Position numbers and translations under genes: made by a program. DNA of 43,546 nt from Eubacterium sp. UBA3279 (GTDB lineage Bacteria; Bacillota; Clostridia; Lachnospirales; Lachnospiraceae), in the NCBI GenBank assembly GCA_002361775.1, contig DETV01000060.1, positions 1 to 43,546 of the forward strand, written 5' to 3'. Below the pieces are notes generated by a model that searched no databases, was not told where the DNA came from, and saw nothing but the letters and a program-made list of their open reading frames with translations. Positions 1 to 9,022 of the stretch are shown piece after piece (position 1 is the first letter of the stretch; every line of letters begins with the position of its first letter).

Positions 1-47
1 AACAGGTAGTTTTTGACACTACCGTAAAATGATGAAGAGGTGAGAAT

Positions 48-836
48 ATGAAATTCGATATGCATTGCCATACAAAAGAAGGCTCCATGGATGGTAAAGT
101 CATGATTGAGGAATATATCCGAAGCTTAAAAGAAAAAGGGTTTGGCGGTATGTTGGTATCGGATCATAATTCTTATGATGGATACCGGGAATGGAGAGAT
201 TCTATCAAAGGAAAGAGCTATACAGACTTTGTGGTATTAAAGGGCGTGGAATATGATACCATAGATTGTGGACATATGCTGGTAATCATGCCGGAGGGAG
301 TAAAACTGAAGCTTCTGGAGCTGCGGGGACTGCCGGCACAGATTCTGATCATGACGGTACACCATTATGGGGGAATTGTGGGACCTGCCCATCCTTTTGG
401 GGAAAAGTATTTAAGTATCATGAAGACGCAGGCCAGAAAAAAATTTCATGAAGAGCGGGTGGAGAGTCTTATGAATCAGTTTGATTTTGTGGAGATTTAT
501 AATGCCTGCGAGCCGGATGAAGTGAATGAGAAAGCAAAACAGTTGGCCAGAAAGTATCATAAACCGGGTTTTGGTGGAAGTGATGCTCACAGACCGGATT
601 GTATCGGTATGGGATATACGAAGCTTCCTGATGATATCCGGTGTGAATCCGATCTGATCCGTTACGTGAAAACAACTCCTTATATTGCCTGTGGAGGAAC
701 CAGATATGACAGAACTACCAAGGATAAACTGGGACCTCTCAATAAAGTTTTAGTGGAATCCTTCCTGCTGTATAATAAAAGCGGCGAACGTTTCCGGAGA
801 AGAAAGCGGCTGAAAGAATTGGAGAATCTTCATTGA
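48..836 (+). CDS. PHP-domain metal-dependent phosphoesterase family protein
   Basis: A 262-residue cytoplasmic protein of the PHP (polymerase and histidinol phosphatase) superfamily, whose members hydrolyse phosphoesters using a cluster of metal ions. The N-terminal metal motif is visible as H6-x-H8, followed by D39-H40 in an SDHNSYDG segment, H76, H115 in GPAHPF, and D179-x-H181 in GGSDAHRPD near the end. These are the expected metal ligands in the expected order, so it should be an active enzyme. The substrate cannot be told from the sequence; members act on nucleotides, histidinol phosphate or nucleic acid ends. The ribosome binding site AAGAGGTGAG lies just before the ATG. The gene stands upstream of aspartate kinase but is separated from it by 133 bases holding a promoter, so the two are probably not obligately co-expressed. 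Confidence 0.85.
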   Translation: MKFDMHCHTKEGSMDGKVMIEEYIRSLKEKGFGGMLVSDHNSYDGYREWRDSIKGKSYTDFVVLKGVEYDTIDCGHMLVIMPEGVKLKLLELRGLPAQILIMTVHHYGGIVGPAHPFGEKYLSIMKTQARKKFHEERVESLMNQFDFVEIYNACEPDEVNEKAKQLARKYHKPGFGGSDAHRPDCIGMGYTKLPDDIRCESDLIRYVKTTPYIACGGTRYDRTTKDKLGPLNKVLVESFLLYNKSGERFRRRKRLKELENLH

Positions 837-871
837 GAATCATGAAAAAATACAGGACAGATAATTTTCTC

Positions 872-900
872 TTGCTATCTCTTTACAAAAGTGATATATT
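872..900 (+). promoter_or_regulatory. Predicted sigma-A promoter of the aspartate kinase gene
   Basis: TTGCTA at 872-877 and TATATT at 895-900 are separated by 17 bases, and a TGN extended -10 element precedes the -10 box. It leaves a leader of about 60 bases before the kinase start. No terminator was found between the PHP gene and this promoter. Confidence 0.55.
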
Positions 901-969
901 AGCCACGTAAAGTGAAAGAGAAATACAGAATAAGATAGAGCAAATATAAGGTGAAAAGCGGAGGAAGTT

Positions 970-2292
970 ATGAGAAAAAAAGTAGTAAAATTTGGAGGAA
1001 GTTCATTAGCCAGCGCAGAGCAGTTTAAAAAGGTAGGAGATATTATTCGTTCAGATGAAGGGCGGAGATATGTTGTGCCGTCAGCGCCGGGAAAACGGTA
1101 TAATGATGATATTAAAGTGACGGATATGCTGTATGATTGTTATCACGCTGCCGCTGAGGGGATTCCTGTTGATAAAAAAATACAGAGGATTCAGGCCCGG
1201 TATCAGGAAATTATTGACGGGCTGAATCTGAATTTATCTCTGGATGAAGAATTTGCCAGAATAAAGGAAGATTTTGAGAATCAAAAAGGATTGGATTATG
1301 CCGCTTCCCGGGGAGAATATCTGAATGGAATTATTATGGCAGATTATCTTGGGTATGAATTTGTGGATCCGGCTAATCATATTTTCTTTGATGAGAATGG
1401 TGTTCTGGATGCAGAAAGAACGGATAAAAGTCTGGCTGATAAACTGGAACATATTGAGCGGGCAGTAATTCCGGGATTTTATGGCTCCTGTTACGACGGA
1501 ACTATTAAGACTTTTTCCCGGGGCGGTTCCGATGTGACCGGTTCAATCGTGGCGAAAGCAGTGAGAGCAGATCTTTATGAAAACTGGACTGACGTTTCCG
1601 GATTTCTGGTGACAGATCCCAGAATCGTGGACAATCCCAAAGTGATTTCCACAATTACTTATAAAGAATTGAGAGAGCTGGCTTATATGGGGGCAACTGT
1701 ACTTCATGAAGATGCTATTTTCCCTCTTAGACAGGAGGGAATTCCCATTAATATCCGTAACACCAACTGTCCGTTGGATAAGGGAACGATGATTGTAGAA
1801 AGTACCTGCAATAAACCCAAATATACCATTACCGGTATTGCAGGAAAGAAAGGATTTGCATCCATTAATATTGAAAAGGATATGATGAATGCAGAGATTG
1901 GCTTTGGGAGAAAAGTTCTGCAGGTGTTTGAAGAAAACGGTCTTTCCTTTGAACATGTACCTTCCGGTATTGACACTTTTACCGTGTATGTACATCAGGA
2001 TGAGTTCGAAGATAAGGAGCAGAATATTATTGCCGGTCTTCATCGGGCAGTACAGCCGGATTCCATTGATTTGGAGTCAGATCTGGCGTTAGTTGCCGTA
2101 GTAGGACGGGGAATGAGAAGAAACCGGGGAACTGCCGCAAGGATTTTTGCAGCGCTGGCCCATAACCATGTCAATGTGAAAATGATCGATCAGGGATCCA
2201 GTGAACTGAATATCATCATAGGTGTGGAAAACAGAGACTTTGAAACTGCAATTCGTTCCATTTATGATATCTTTGTATTGTCTCAGGTATAA
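970..2292 (+). CDS. Aspartate kinase (lysine/threonine/methionine pathway)
   Basis: A 440-residue monofunctional aspartate kinase that phosphorylates L-aspartate with ATP, the first step towards lysine, diaminopimelate, methionine and threonine. The amino acid kinase fold opens with the K7-FGGSS nucleotide-binding motif. A FSRGGSDVTGS segment near residue 183 and the MGATVLHEDAI segment (family consensus GAxVLHP, here with E in place of P) are the other hallmarks. The last 150 residues contain two ACT-type regulatory segments, one of them GRGMRRNRGTAARIFAALA, consistent with feedback inhibition by an end product. GGAGG precedes the ATG. The short length and position argue against a bifunctional kinase-homoserine dehydrogenase. 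Which end product inhibits it cannot be read from the sequence. Confidence 0.93.
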   Translation: MRKKVVKFGGSSLASAEQFKKVGDIIRSDEGRRYVVPSAPGKRYNDDIKVTDMLYDCYHAAAEGIPVDKKIQRIQARYQEIIDGLNLNLSLDEEFARIKEDFENQKGLDYAASRGEYLNGIIMADYLGYEFVDPANHIFFDENGVLDAERTDKSLADKLEHIERAVIPGFYGSCYDGTIKTFSRGGSDVTGSIVAKAVRADLYENWTDVSGFLVTDPRIVDNPKVISTITYKELRELAYMGATVLHEDAIFPLRQEGIPINIRNTNCPLDKGTMIVESTCNKPKYTITGIAGKKGFASINIEKDMMNAEIGFGRKVLQVFEENGLSFEHVPSGIDTFTVYVHQDEFEDKEQNIIAGLHRAVQPDSIDLESDLALVAVVGRGMRRNRGTAARIFAALAHNHVNVKMIDQGSSELNIIIGVENRDFETAIRSIYDIFVLSQV

Positions 2293-2310
2293 AAAGGATA
2301 TCCCTTCCAG

Positions 2311-2340
2311 TTGACAGTTATTTTAGGTGTATGATATAAT
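2311..2340 (+). promoter_or_regulatory. Near-consensus sigma-A promoter of the lipoprotein gene
   Basis: A perfect TTGACA at 2311-2316 and a perfect TATAAT at 2335-2340 with an 18-base spacer and a TGA extended -10 element. The predicted leader is about 110 bases long and contains GTAACA three times (2365, 2392, 2425), at spacings of 27 and 33. Confidence 0.75.
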
Positions 2341-2459
2341 ATGAAACAAACTTGAAATGAATTTGTAACAATTGAAATATCAATAAAGAAAGTAACAAAC
2401 AGGTTGCTGTGAAAGAAGCGGGCAGTAACAATATTAACTAATTGAGAAGGGACAGAAAA

Positions 2460-3245
2460 ATGAGAAAGATAAAAAAAGGATTATTGGCGGGCGTTGTTTT
2501 ATGTTGTATGCCTGTCTTATCAGCTTGTTCTTTTAAAGAAACTTTAAAAGTTTTATGGAATAGTGAGGACAAGACTACACAGGAGGGAGATTCTTCCTCA
2601 GAAACAGCAATGACGAATCTGAAAGTGGATGAAGGCGTGGAAAAACCGGTGTTTGCCAATGAAATGGGAGATCCGGTTACCTATGGAAAGAACGGCACTG
2701 CAGAACCTCTGACTGTGGAAGCTTCCGTGTCAGACGGAGGAGAACTGACATATCAGTGGTATCGGAATAACGTAGATTCCAATGGGGGAGGAACAGAGAT
2801 TGAGGGAGCTGTAGAGAGTACATATACTCCTTCCACACAAGAACCGGGTATTACATATTATTACGTTGTTGTAACAAACACAGTGGGAGAGGGGATTCAG
2901 CTTTCGACCAGTGCGACAAAGTGCGTTACAGTGACAGAAGAAGAGGCGGCTCAGGAAGAGACTGTTACCGCAGAAGAGACTCCTCAGGAAGAAATTCCTG
3001 ATGCTCAGGGAACATGGCAGAAGAATGATAATGGCTGGTGGTTCCAGTATGCAGACGGAACGTATCCTGTGAGCAAATGGGAGAAAATCGAAGGAAAGTG
3101 GTACATTTTTGATGAGAGCGGATATATCAGAACGGGATGGTATCAGGAAGGAGAAAACTGGTATTATTTCAACAGTGATGGTTCTATGGCCTGTGATACG
3201 GATGTAGACGGTTACCATCTGGGACCGGATGGAGTGATGCAGTAA
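2460..3245 (+). CDS. Lipoprotein with Ig-like domain and cell-wall-binding repeats
   Basis: A 261-residue exported lipoprotein. The ATG at 2460 is chosen over an in-frame TTG at 2442 because GAGAAGGGA lies at the right distance before it. Residues 1-22 form a lysine-rich start and hydrophobic core ending in the lipobox LSAC, with the lipidated cysteine at 23. A low-complexity linker leads to an Ig-like domain (about 65-165) marked by LTYQWYRN, STYTPST and TYYYVVVTN. A Glu-rich linker follows. Residues about 190-261 hold tandem aromatic repeats (WWFQYADGTYPVSKW, WYIFDESGYIRTGW, WYYFNSDGSM) of the choline-binding/cell-wall-binding type. It probably sits at the outer membrane face and touches wall glycans or teichoic acids. 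It has its own promoter and terminator, so it is a monocistronic unit. Its ligand is unknown. Confidence 0.85.
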   Translation: MRKIKKGLLAGVVLCCMPVLSACSFKETLKVLWNSEDKTTQEGDSSSETAMTNLKVDEGVEKPVFANEMGDPVTYGKNGTAEPLTVEASVSDGGELTYQWYRNNVDSNGGGTEIEGAVESTYTPSTQEPGITYYYVVVTNTVGEGIQLSTSATKCVTVTEEEAAQEETVTAEETPQEEIPDAQGTWQKNDNGWWFQYADGTYPVSKWEKIEGKWYIFDESGYIRTGWYQEGENWYYFNSDGSMACDTDVDGYHLGPDGVMQ

Positions 3246-3323
3246 TTTGTTTACAGTTACTGTTTCTGAGAGATCGTCCGGCAGGGCGTATTGCTGAGAA
3301 AAAAGTGAACAGCAGATGTTTTT

Positions 3324-3353
3324 GTGGGGTTGTATTGGCAACCCCACTTTTTT
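3324..3353 (+). terminator. Rho-independent terminator after the lipoprotein gene
   Basis: A 9-bp perfect GC-rich stem (GTGGGGTTG at 3324-3332 pairing with CAACCCCAC at 3339-3347) with a 6-base loop is followed directly by six T (3348-3353). Confidence 0.9.
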
Positions 3354-3354
3354 G

Positions 3355-3383
3355 TTGCATTTTACCCCAATGTTTAGTATCAT
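3355..3383 (+). promoter_or_regulatory. Candidate promoter of the plsX operon
   Basis: TTGCAT at 3355-3360 and TATCAT at 3378-3383 are 17 bases apart. It lies right after the preceding terminator, where an operon promoter is required. An alternative -10 is TATAGT at 3387-3392, without a good -35. The match is moderate. Confidence 0.35.
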
Positions 3384-3402
3384 GGTTATAGTTTAGACCT
3401 GT

Positions 3403-3419
3403 CGGAAGCATAGCTTCCG
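3403..3419 (+). other. Short hairpin in the plsX leader
   Basis: CGGAAGC at 3403-3409 and GCTTCCG at 3413-3419 form a perfect 7-bp stem with a 3-base loop, about 25 bases before the plsX start. No T-tract follows, so it is not a terminator. It may stabilise the 5' end of the operon mRNA. Confidence 0.4.
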
Positions 3420-3443
3420 GAAGACAAGAAAGAAGGAAGATAC

Positions 3444-4466
3444 ATGAGTGAATGGATTAAAGTGGCTGTGGATGCCATGGGTGGGGATTATGCCCCCAAG
3501 GAGCCTGTAAAAGGTGCAGTGGACGCAGTCAATGAAAAAGACGGACTTTTTGTCTATCTTGTGGGACAGGAGGATGTAATCAGAAAAGAACTGGCACAGT
3601 ACACCTATCCGAAGGAAAGAATTGAAGTAGTTCCGGCTGCAGAAGTAATTGAAACGGGAGAACCGCCAGTTCAGGCGATCCAGAAAAAGAAAGATTCATC
3701 CATGGTAAAAGCTTTACGTCTGGTACGTCAGGGAGAAGCTTCTGCTTTTGTTTCCTGTGGAAGCACAGGCGCAGTATTGGTGGGAGGACAGGTTCTGGTT
3801 GGAAAGATTAAAGGAGTGGAGCGCGCTCCTCTGGCTCCATTGATTCCCACTGTGGACGGAGTCTCTCTGTTGATCGACTGCGGCGCAAATGTGGATGCCC
3901 GCGCTTCTCATTTGATTCAGTTTGCCAGAATGGGTTCCATTTATATGGAAAATGTAATGGGAGTGAAGAATCCCAGAGTGGGATTGGTAAATATTGGAGC
4001 AGAAGAAGAAAAAGGAAATGCTCTGGTAAAAGAAACATATCCTCTTTTGAAAGAATGCAGTGATATTAATTTTATTGGAAATGTGGAAGCAAGAGATATT
4101 CCCAAAGGCGTTTGTGATGTAATTGTCTGCGAAGCATTTGTGGGCAATGTGATTTTGAAATTATACGAAGGCGTGGGTTCCGCTCTTATTTCCAAAGTAA
4201 AAGGGGGAATGATGACTTCGTTGAGAAGTAAGATCGGTGGTCTTTTGGTGAAACCTGCGCTGAAAGAGACGTTAAAGACTTTTGACGCCAGCCAGTACGG
4301 CGGGGCTCCGCTGCTGGGTCTGAAGGGACTGGTGGTAAAGAGTCACGGAAGCGCTACGGCCAATGAAATCCGCAATTCTATTTTCCAGTGTATCACATTT
4401 ACACAGGAAGATATCTGCGGAAAGATCAGAGATCATATTACCACAGAGAAAAAGGGGGAAATATAA
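3444..4466 (+). CDS. plsX: Phosphate acyltransferase PlsX
   Basis: A 340-residue PlsX, the enzyme that converts acyl-ACP and phosphate to acyl-phosphate for phosphatidic acid synthesis by PlsY. The hallmark VAVDAMGGDYAPKE opens the protein at residues 8-21. Further conserved blocks are SCGSTGAVLVGG, LIDCGANVDARASHL and the C-terminal YGGAPLLGLKG with HGSATANEIRN. Length equals the family norm. The start has the purine-rich AAGAAGGAAG before it. It begins the operon and ends one base before acpP, which carries its substrate. The rpmF gene that commonly precedes plsX in Bacillota is not present here. Confidence 0.97.
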   Translation: MSEWIKVAVDAMGGDYAPKEPVKGAVDAVNEKDGLFVYLVGQEDVIRKELAQYTYPKERIEVVPAAEVIETGEPPVQAIQKKKDSSMVKALRLVRQGEASAFVSCGSTGAVLVGGQVLVGKIKGVERAPLAPLIPTVDGVSLLIDCGANVDARASHLIQFARMGSIYMENVMGVKNPRVGLVNIGAEEEKGNALVKETYPLLKECSDINFIGNVEARDIPKGVCDVIVCEAFVGNVILKLYEGVGSALISKVKGGMMTSLRSKIGGLLVKPALKETLKTFDASQYGGAPLLGLKGLVVKSHGSATANEIRNSIFQCITFTQEDICGKIRDHITTEKKGEI

Positions 4467-4467
4467 G

Positions 4468-4698
4468 ATGGAACTGGAAAAATTGCAGAATATTATTGCG
4501 GAAGTATTGAATGTGGATGCGTCAGAAGTTACAATGGATACCACATTTACAGATGATCTGGGAGCAGATTCTCTGGATGTGTTTCAGATTCTTATGGGCG
4601 TGGAGGAAGCGTTTGATATTGAGATTCAGCAGGAAGAAGCAGAGCAGATCGTATCTGTGGGAGATGCTGTGGAAGCTATAAAAAAAGCTATTGAGTAA
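4468..4698 (+). CDS. acpP: Acyl carrier protein
   Basis: A 76-residue acidic acyl carrier protein that carries growing fatty acyl chains on a phosphopantetheine arm. The attachment serine is S35 in the canonical GADSLD motif. The ATG at 4468 with AAGGGGGAAA upstream is the real start; an upstream in-frame ATG at 4363 lies inside plsX and would add 35 unrelated residues. It sits directly after plsX, matching their shared pathway. Confidence 0.97.
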   Translation: MELEKLQNIIAEVLNVDASEVTMDTTFTDDLGADSLDVFQILMGVEEAFDIEIQQEEAEQIVSVGDAVEAIKKAIE

Positions 4699-4709
4699 TC
4701 ATAAGCGGG

Positions 4710-4735
4710 AGGCTGCTGCGGTTATGCGGCAGCCT
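4710..4735 (+). terminator. Intercistronic hairpin between acpP and rnc (partial terminator or stabiliser)
   Basis: AGGCTGCTGC (4710-4719) pairs with GCGGCAGCCT (4726-4735) over 10 bp with one G-U pair and a 6-base loop. Only TTACT follows, so it lacks a T-tract. It probably protects or uncouples the abundant acpP message from the downstream genes rather than ending all transcription. Confidence 0.45.
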
Positions 4736-4760
4736 TACTATGTATGTGCCAGGAGGAATT

Positions 4761-5456
4761 ATGAAAAAAATACAGGAATTAGAAAAAGTTATCGGATATA
4801 AATTTACAGACAGAGAATTGATTTTTACTGCATTACGTCACAGTTCCTATGTGAATGAACATCATATGAATCGGCTGGATTGCAATGAAAGGCTGGAATT
4901 TCTGGGAGATGCCGTTTTGGAATTGGTGAGCAGTGAATATTTGTTTGAAGCTTATCCGAAAATGCCGGAAGGAGAACTGACCCGTCTCAGAGCAAGTCTG
5001 GTGTGTGAACCCACACTGGCTTTTTGCGCCAGAGAAATGAATCTGGGAGAATATCTCAGTCTGGGAAGAGGAGAAGAACTTACAGGAGGACGTCACAGAG
5101 ATTCGGTTACTTCTGATGCTATGGAGGCAGTAATAGGAGCGTTGTATCTGGATGGTGGATTTGCTAGTGCAAAAGAGTTCATTCTGAAATTTGTATTGAA
5201 TGATATAGAACACAAAAAACTCTTTTTCGATAGCAAGACTATCTTTCAGGAAATGGTACAGGGAAATTACGAAGGAGAAATTTCCTACCATTTGTTAGGT
5301 GAGGAAGGACCTGATCACAATAAGACATTTTCCGTGGAAGTATGTATTGGAGAAAAGGCTATGGGTCAGGGACAGGGACGGACAAAAAAAGCGGCGGAAC
5401 AGATGGCGGCGTACTATGGAATTATGACTCTTCAGGCAGGTGACGTATGTATTTAA
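4761..5456 (+). CDS. rnc: Ribonuclease III
   Basis: A 231-residue double-strand-specific endoribonuclease that processes rRNA precursors and structured mRNAs. The catalytic signature NERLEFLGDAVLE occupies residues 42-54, with the acidic residues E46 and D50. A second acidic segment SDAMEAVIGALYLDGG follows near residue 121. A C-terminal double-stranded RNA-binding domain covers about 158-229 (EMVQGNYEGEISYHLL and GRTKKAAEQMAA). The ATG at 4761 follows AGGAGG with normal spacing and is preferred to an upstream ATG at 4740. The end overlaps the smc start by 10 bases, which implies translational coupling. Confidence 0.96.
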   Translation: MKKIQELEKVIGYKFTDRELIFTALRHSSYVNEHHMNRLDCNERLEFLGDAVLELVSSEYLFEAYPKMPEGELTRLRASLVCEPTLAFCAREMNLGEYLSLGRGEELTGGRHRDSVTSDAMEAVIGALYLDGGFASAKEFILKFVLNDIEHKKLFFDSKTIFQEMVQGNYEGEISYHLLGEEGPDHNKTFSVEVCIGEKAMGQGQGRTKKAAEQMAAYYGIMTLQAGDVCI

Positions 5457-8400
5457 AAAGTATTGAGGTGCAGGGATTCAAATCATTTGCAAATAAAATT
5501 GTATTTGAATTTCATAATGGAATTACCGGAATCGTGGGACCAAACGGCAGTGGAAAAAGTAATGTAGGCGATGCTGTACGGTGGGTGCTGGGAGAACAGA
5601 GTGCAAAACAGTTGCGAGGCGGCAATATGCAGGATGTTATTTTCTCAGGTACAGAAACGCGAAAACCGCTGGGTTTTGCTTCCGTGGCAATTACCCTGGA
5701 TAATTCCGATCACAAGTTAGACATTGAATATGAAGAAGTGACTGTTACCCGACGGCTGTACCGTTCCGGGGAGAGCGAATATCTTTTGAATGGAACTTCC
5801 TGTCGTCTGAAAGATATTAATGAACTCTTTTACGATACAGGTATTGGAAAAGAAGGGTATTCCATTATCGGTCAGGGACAGATAGATAAAATTTTGAGTG
5901 GTAAGCCGGAAGAACGACGGGAATTGTTTGATGAAGCGGCAGGAATTGTCAAGTTTAAGAGAAGGAAAAATACTGCGCTGAAAAAACTGGAAGAAGAGCA
6001 GCAGAATCTGGTACGTGTGACAGATATTCTTTCTGAACTGACCCGTCAGTTGGGACCATTGGAACGTCAGTCTGAGACAGCCAGAATTTACCTGAAAAAG
6101 AGAGAAGAGTTAAAAGTACTGGATGTGAATATGTTTCTGGTGGAAACGGCTCATATCAGAGAACAGTTAAAAGAAGTAGAGCAGAAACATCAGGCTGCTC
6201 AGGAGGAATTAACTCAGACCCAGGCGGATTTTGAAAAGACCAGAGCAGAATATGACGAAATAGAGAAGAAACTGGAAGAACTGGAAAATAAGATTCAGAC
6301 TTCCCGGGAACAGGCCAGTGAAAATGCATTGAAAAAGCAGCAGTTGGAAAACAGCATTGAGCTTCTCAGAGAACAGATCAAGGCGGCACAGCAAAGTGAC
6401 CAACATTATCAGGAAAGAATTTCCTCCATTCGTCAGGATCTTGAAAAAAGAAAAGAGGAAGAAAAGAAACATCGGAAGGACAAAGAAAATCTGGAACAGC
6501 TTCTTCAGGAAATTTCAGGAAAAAGAGAAGAGGAAAGAGAAAAACTGGATACTCTGCATGGGAAAATGGATGAAAATTCCCGGGTGATCGAAGAGGGAAA
6601 AAATGAAATTATCCAGATACTGAATCAAAAGGCTTCCACAAAAGGTAAAATGCAGCGATATGATGCCATGCTGGAGCAGATTGGAATACGAAAAGCTTCT
6701 TTGAGTCAGCGTATCCTGAAATTAAAAAGTGATGAATCAGAACAGCAGGAGATTATCCGTTCACATCAGGAAACTTATCATCAGATCAGTGAGCAGATGG
6801 ATCAGTTGAATCAGGAGTACAGAAAAACGGAGAGAGAAGTTGCAGCCATCCGAAAAGTACTGGAGGATCAGAACCGCCAGATGGAGGTTGGACAGACTGC
6901 GTATCACCGGGAAGAATCCAGACTGGAATCTTTGAAAAATATTACAGAACGGTATGAGGGATATGGCAACAGTATCCGCCGGGTAATGGAACAAAAGGAT
7001 AGACGTCCCGGAATCCATGGAGTGGTGGCAGATCTGATCCGGGTGGAAAAACAGTATGAGACAGCTATTGAGACAGCGTTGGGAGGAAGTATTCAGAATA
7101 TTGTCACAGATAATGACCAGACTGCAAAACATATGATTGAGTTTTTGAAGAAAAACCGATATGGACGCGCCACATTTTTGCCTCTCACCAATATGAGAAA
7201 AAGCAGTTTTACCAATGGGGCAGCGTTAAGAGAGCCGGGAGTGATCGGACTGGCCGATACTCTGGTGGATGCGGAAGAAACGTATCGTATCCTGCTGTCA
7301 CAGCTTTTGGGACGGACTCTGGTGGTGGATACCATTGATCATGCCATTGCTATCGGGAAAAAATATAACCACAGTCTTCGGATCGTAACATTAGAAGGTG
7401 AATCTCTCAGTCCCGGCGGTTCCATGACAGGTGGAGCTTTCAAAAACAGCAGCAACCTTTTGGGCAGAAGACGGGAAATGGAAGAACTGGAATCCAGTGT
7501 GGCTGCATTAAAAAATGATATGATCAAAATGCAGCAGGCTATCGCAAAAAACAGAGAGGACAGAAATCAAAAAAGAGATTATCTGGCGGAGCTGACAGAA
7601 CAACTTCAGAAATTGCAAATTGCTCAAAACACAGAAAAAATGAATATTTCTCAGGCGGAAACCAGAACCCGGGAAATTCGTGGGGGATACGGGCAGCTGA
7701 AATCTGAGGGAAGAGAGATAGAGAGTCAGATTCAGGAAATAAAAGAGAACAGTTCTCTGATTCAAAAAGAAATGGACGATTCAAAAGCCCGGGAAAAAGA
7801 GCAGGAGCTTTTGATTGAGGAACATCAGAGACTTTTGGAAAAGCAGCAGGAGCAGGAACTGGAATATACCGGAATTCTCAATGAAATTCAGATGGAATAT
7901 ACTGAGAAAGAGCAGAAGCGTAACTTTGCCCGGGAAAATATTCAGCGAATCTGTCAGGAAGAAGAAACACTGAAACAGGAATTGGAGCATCTCACACTGG
8001 CCATGGAAGAAGGGGGACAGGAGATGTCCCGAAAAGAAAAAGATATTCAGGAGATTGAGCAGACGATTCAGGCGGCAGGAAAAATCCAGCAGGATGACGA
8101 AGAAAAGATGAAAGGTTATCTGGAGGAAAAAGAAGCTCTTAATACTCATCATAAAACCTTTTTCCAAAGGAGAGATGAATTATCCAGTCATATCAGTCTG
8201 ATGGATAAAGAATGCTTCCGTCTTGGCAGTCAGAAAGAAAAACTGGAGGAACGTCAGGAAAGCCAGATCAATTATCTGTGGGAAGAATATGAGATTACGC
8301 CCAGTAAAGCTGTGGATTATAAGATGGAAGAGGTTCCTGAACGGGCGGAGATAAAAAAAGATATTACCGAACTGAAAGATTCCATACGGAAACTGGGAAA

Positions 8401-9004
8401 TGTAAATGTGAATGCCATTGAGGAGTATAAGGAGCTTTTGGAACGCCATACCTTCCTCAGCAGTCAGCATTCTGACCTGGTGGAAGCGGCGGAAACATTG
8501 AAGGGAATCATTGCCGAATTAGATGAAGGAATGCGGAAACAGTTTGCTGAAAAGTTTGAGCAGATACGAACAGAATTTGACAAAGTATTTAAACAATTGT
8601 TTGGCGGAGGAAAAGGAACTCTGGAGCTGATGGAAGAGGAAGATATACTGGAAGCAGGAATAAAAATAATTTCACAGCCCCCGGGAAAGAAACTTCAGAA
8701 TATGATGCAGCTTTCCGGTGGGGAAAAGGCGCTGACAGCGATAGCTCTTTTATTTGCGATCCAGAATCTGAAACCATCCCCTTTCTGTCTGCTGGATGAG
8801 ATTGAAGCGGCTCTGGACGATTCCAATGTAACCAGATTTGCACAGTATCTTCATAAGTTGACAAAAAACACACAGTTTATTATTATAACACATAGAAGAG
8901 GAACCATGAATGCGGCGGATCGACTTTATGGTATCACCATGCAGGAAAAAGGAGTTTCCACCCTTGTATCGGTGAATCTGATAGAAAATCAGTTGGATCA
9001 ATAA
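5447..9004 (+). CDS. smc: Chromosome segregation protein SMC
   Basis: A full-length 1185-residue SMC ATPase that loads on DNA with ScpA and ScpB and organises and segregates the chromosome. Walker A is GPNGSGKSN at residues 31-39. A long coiled coil (about 165-510) leads to a hinge (about 520-640, beginning GIHGVVADLI and containing ALGGSIQNIV), then the return coiled coil. The C-terminal head has the ABC signature LSGGEK near 1088 and Walker B CLLDEIEAALDD near 1113. All motifs are intact. It starts inside the end of rnc. Confidence 0.97.
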   Translation: MYLKSIEVQGFKSFANKIVFEFHNGITGIVGPNGSGKSNVGDAVRWVLGEQSAKQLRGGNMQDVIFSGTETRKPLGFASVAITLDNSDHKLDIEYEEVTVTRRLYRSGESEYLLNGTSCRLKDINELFYDTGIGKEGYSIIGQGQIDKILSGKPEERRELFDEAAGIVKFKRRKNTALKKLEEEQQNLVRVTDILSELTRQLGPLERQSETARIYLKKREELKVLDVNMFLVETAHIREQLKEVEQKHQAAQEELTQTQADFEKTRAEYDEIEKKLEELENKIQTSREQASENALKKQQLENSIELLREQIKAAQQSDQHYQERISSIRQDLEKRKEEEKKHRKDKENLEQLLQEISGKREEEREKLDTLHGKMDENSRVIEEGKNEIIQILNQKASTKGKMQRYDAMLEQIGIRKASLSQRILKLKSDESEQQEIIRSHQETYHQISEQMDQLNQEYRKTEREVAAIRKVLEDQNRQMEVGQTAYHREESRLESLKNITERYEGYGNSIRRVMEQKDRRPGIHGVVADLIRVEKQYETAIETALGGSIQNIVTDNDQTAKHMIEFLKKNRYGRATFLPLTNMRKSSFTNGAALREPGVIGLADTLVDAEETYRILLSQLLGRTLVVDTIDHAIAIGKKYNHSLRIVTLEGESLSPGGSMTGGAFKNSSNLLGRRREMEELESSVAALKNDMIKMQQAIAKNREDRNQKRDYLAELTEQLQKLQIAQNTEKMNISQAETRTREIRGGYGQLKSEGREIESQIQEIKENSSLIQKEMDDSKAREKEQELLIEEHQRLLEKQQEQELEYTGILNEIQMEYTEKEQKRNFARENIQRICQEEETLKQELEHLTLAMEEGGQEMSRKEKDIQEIEQTIQAAGKIQQDDEEKMKGYLEEKEALNTHHKTFFQRRDELSSHISLMDKECFRLGSQKEKLEERQESQINYLWEEYEITPSKAVDYKMEEVPERAEIKKDITELKDSIRKLGNVNVNAIEEYKELLERHTFLSSQHSDLVEAAETLKGIIAELDEGMRKQFAEKFEQIRTEFDKVFKQLFGGGKGTLELMEEEDILEAGIKIISQPPGKKLQNMMQLSGGEKALTAIALLFAIQNLKPSPFCLLDEIEAALDDSNVTRFAQYLHKLTKNTQFIIITHRRGTMNAADRLYGITMQEKGVSTLVSVNLIENQLDQ

Positions 9005-9022
9005 TAGAAGCGAGGAATGAAT

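Noticed and set aside
3374..3392. Possible FapR-type operator upstream of plsX (TTAGTA followed by a TATAGT-like half).
   Set aside because: The family site needs TTAGTA-N5-TACTAA; the second half and the spacing do not match, so it is not called.
4363..4467. Longer acyl carrier protein starting at 4363.
   Set aside because: The extra residues overlap the plsX coding sequence and have no ribosome binding site; the 76-residue form starting at 4468 fits the family.
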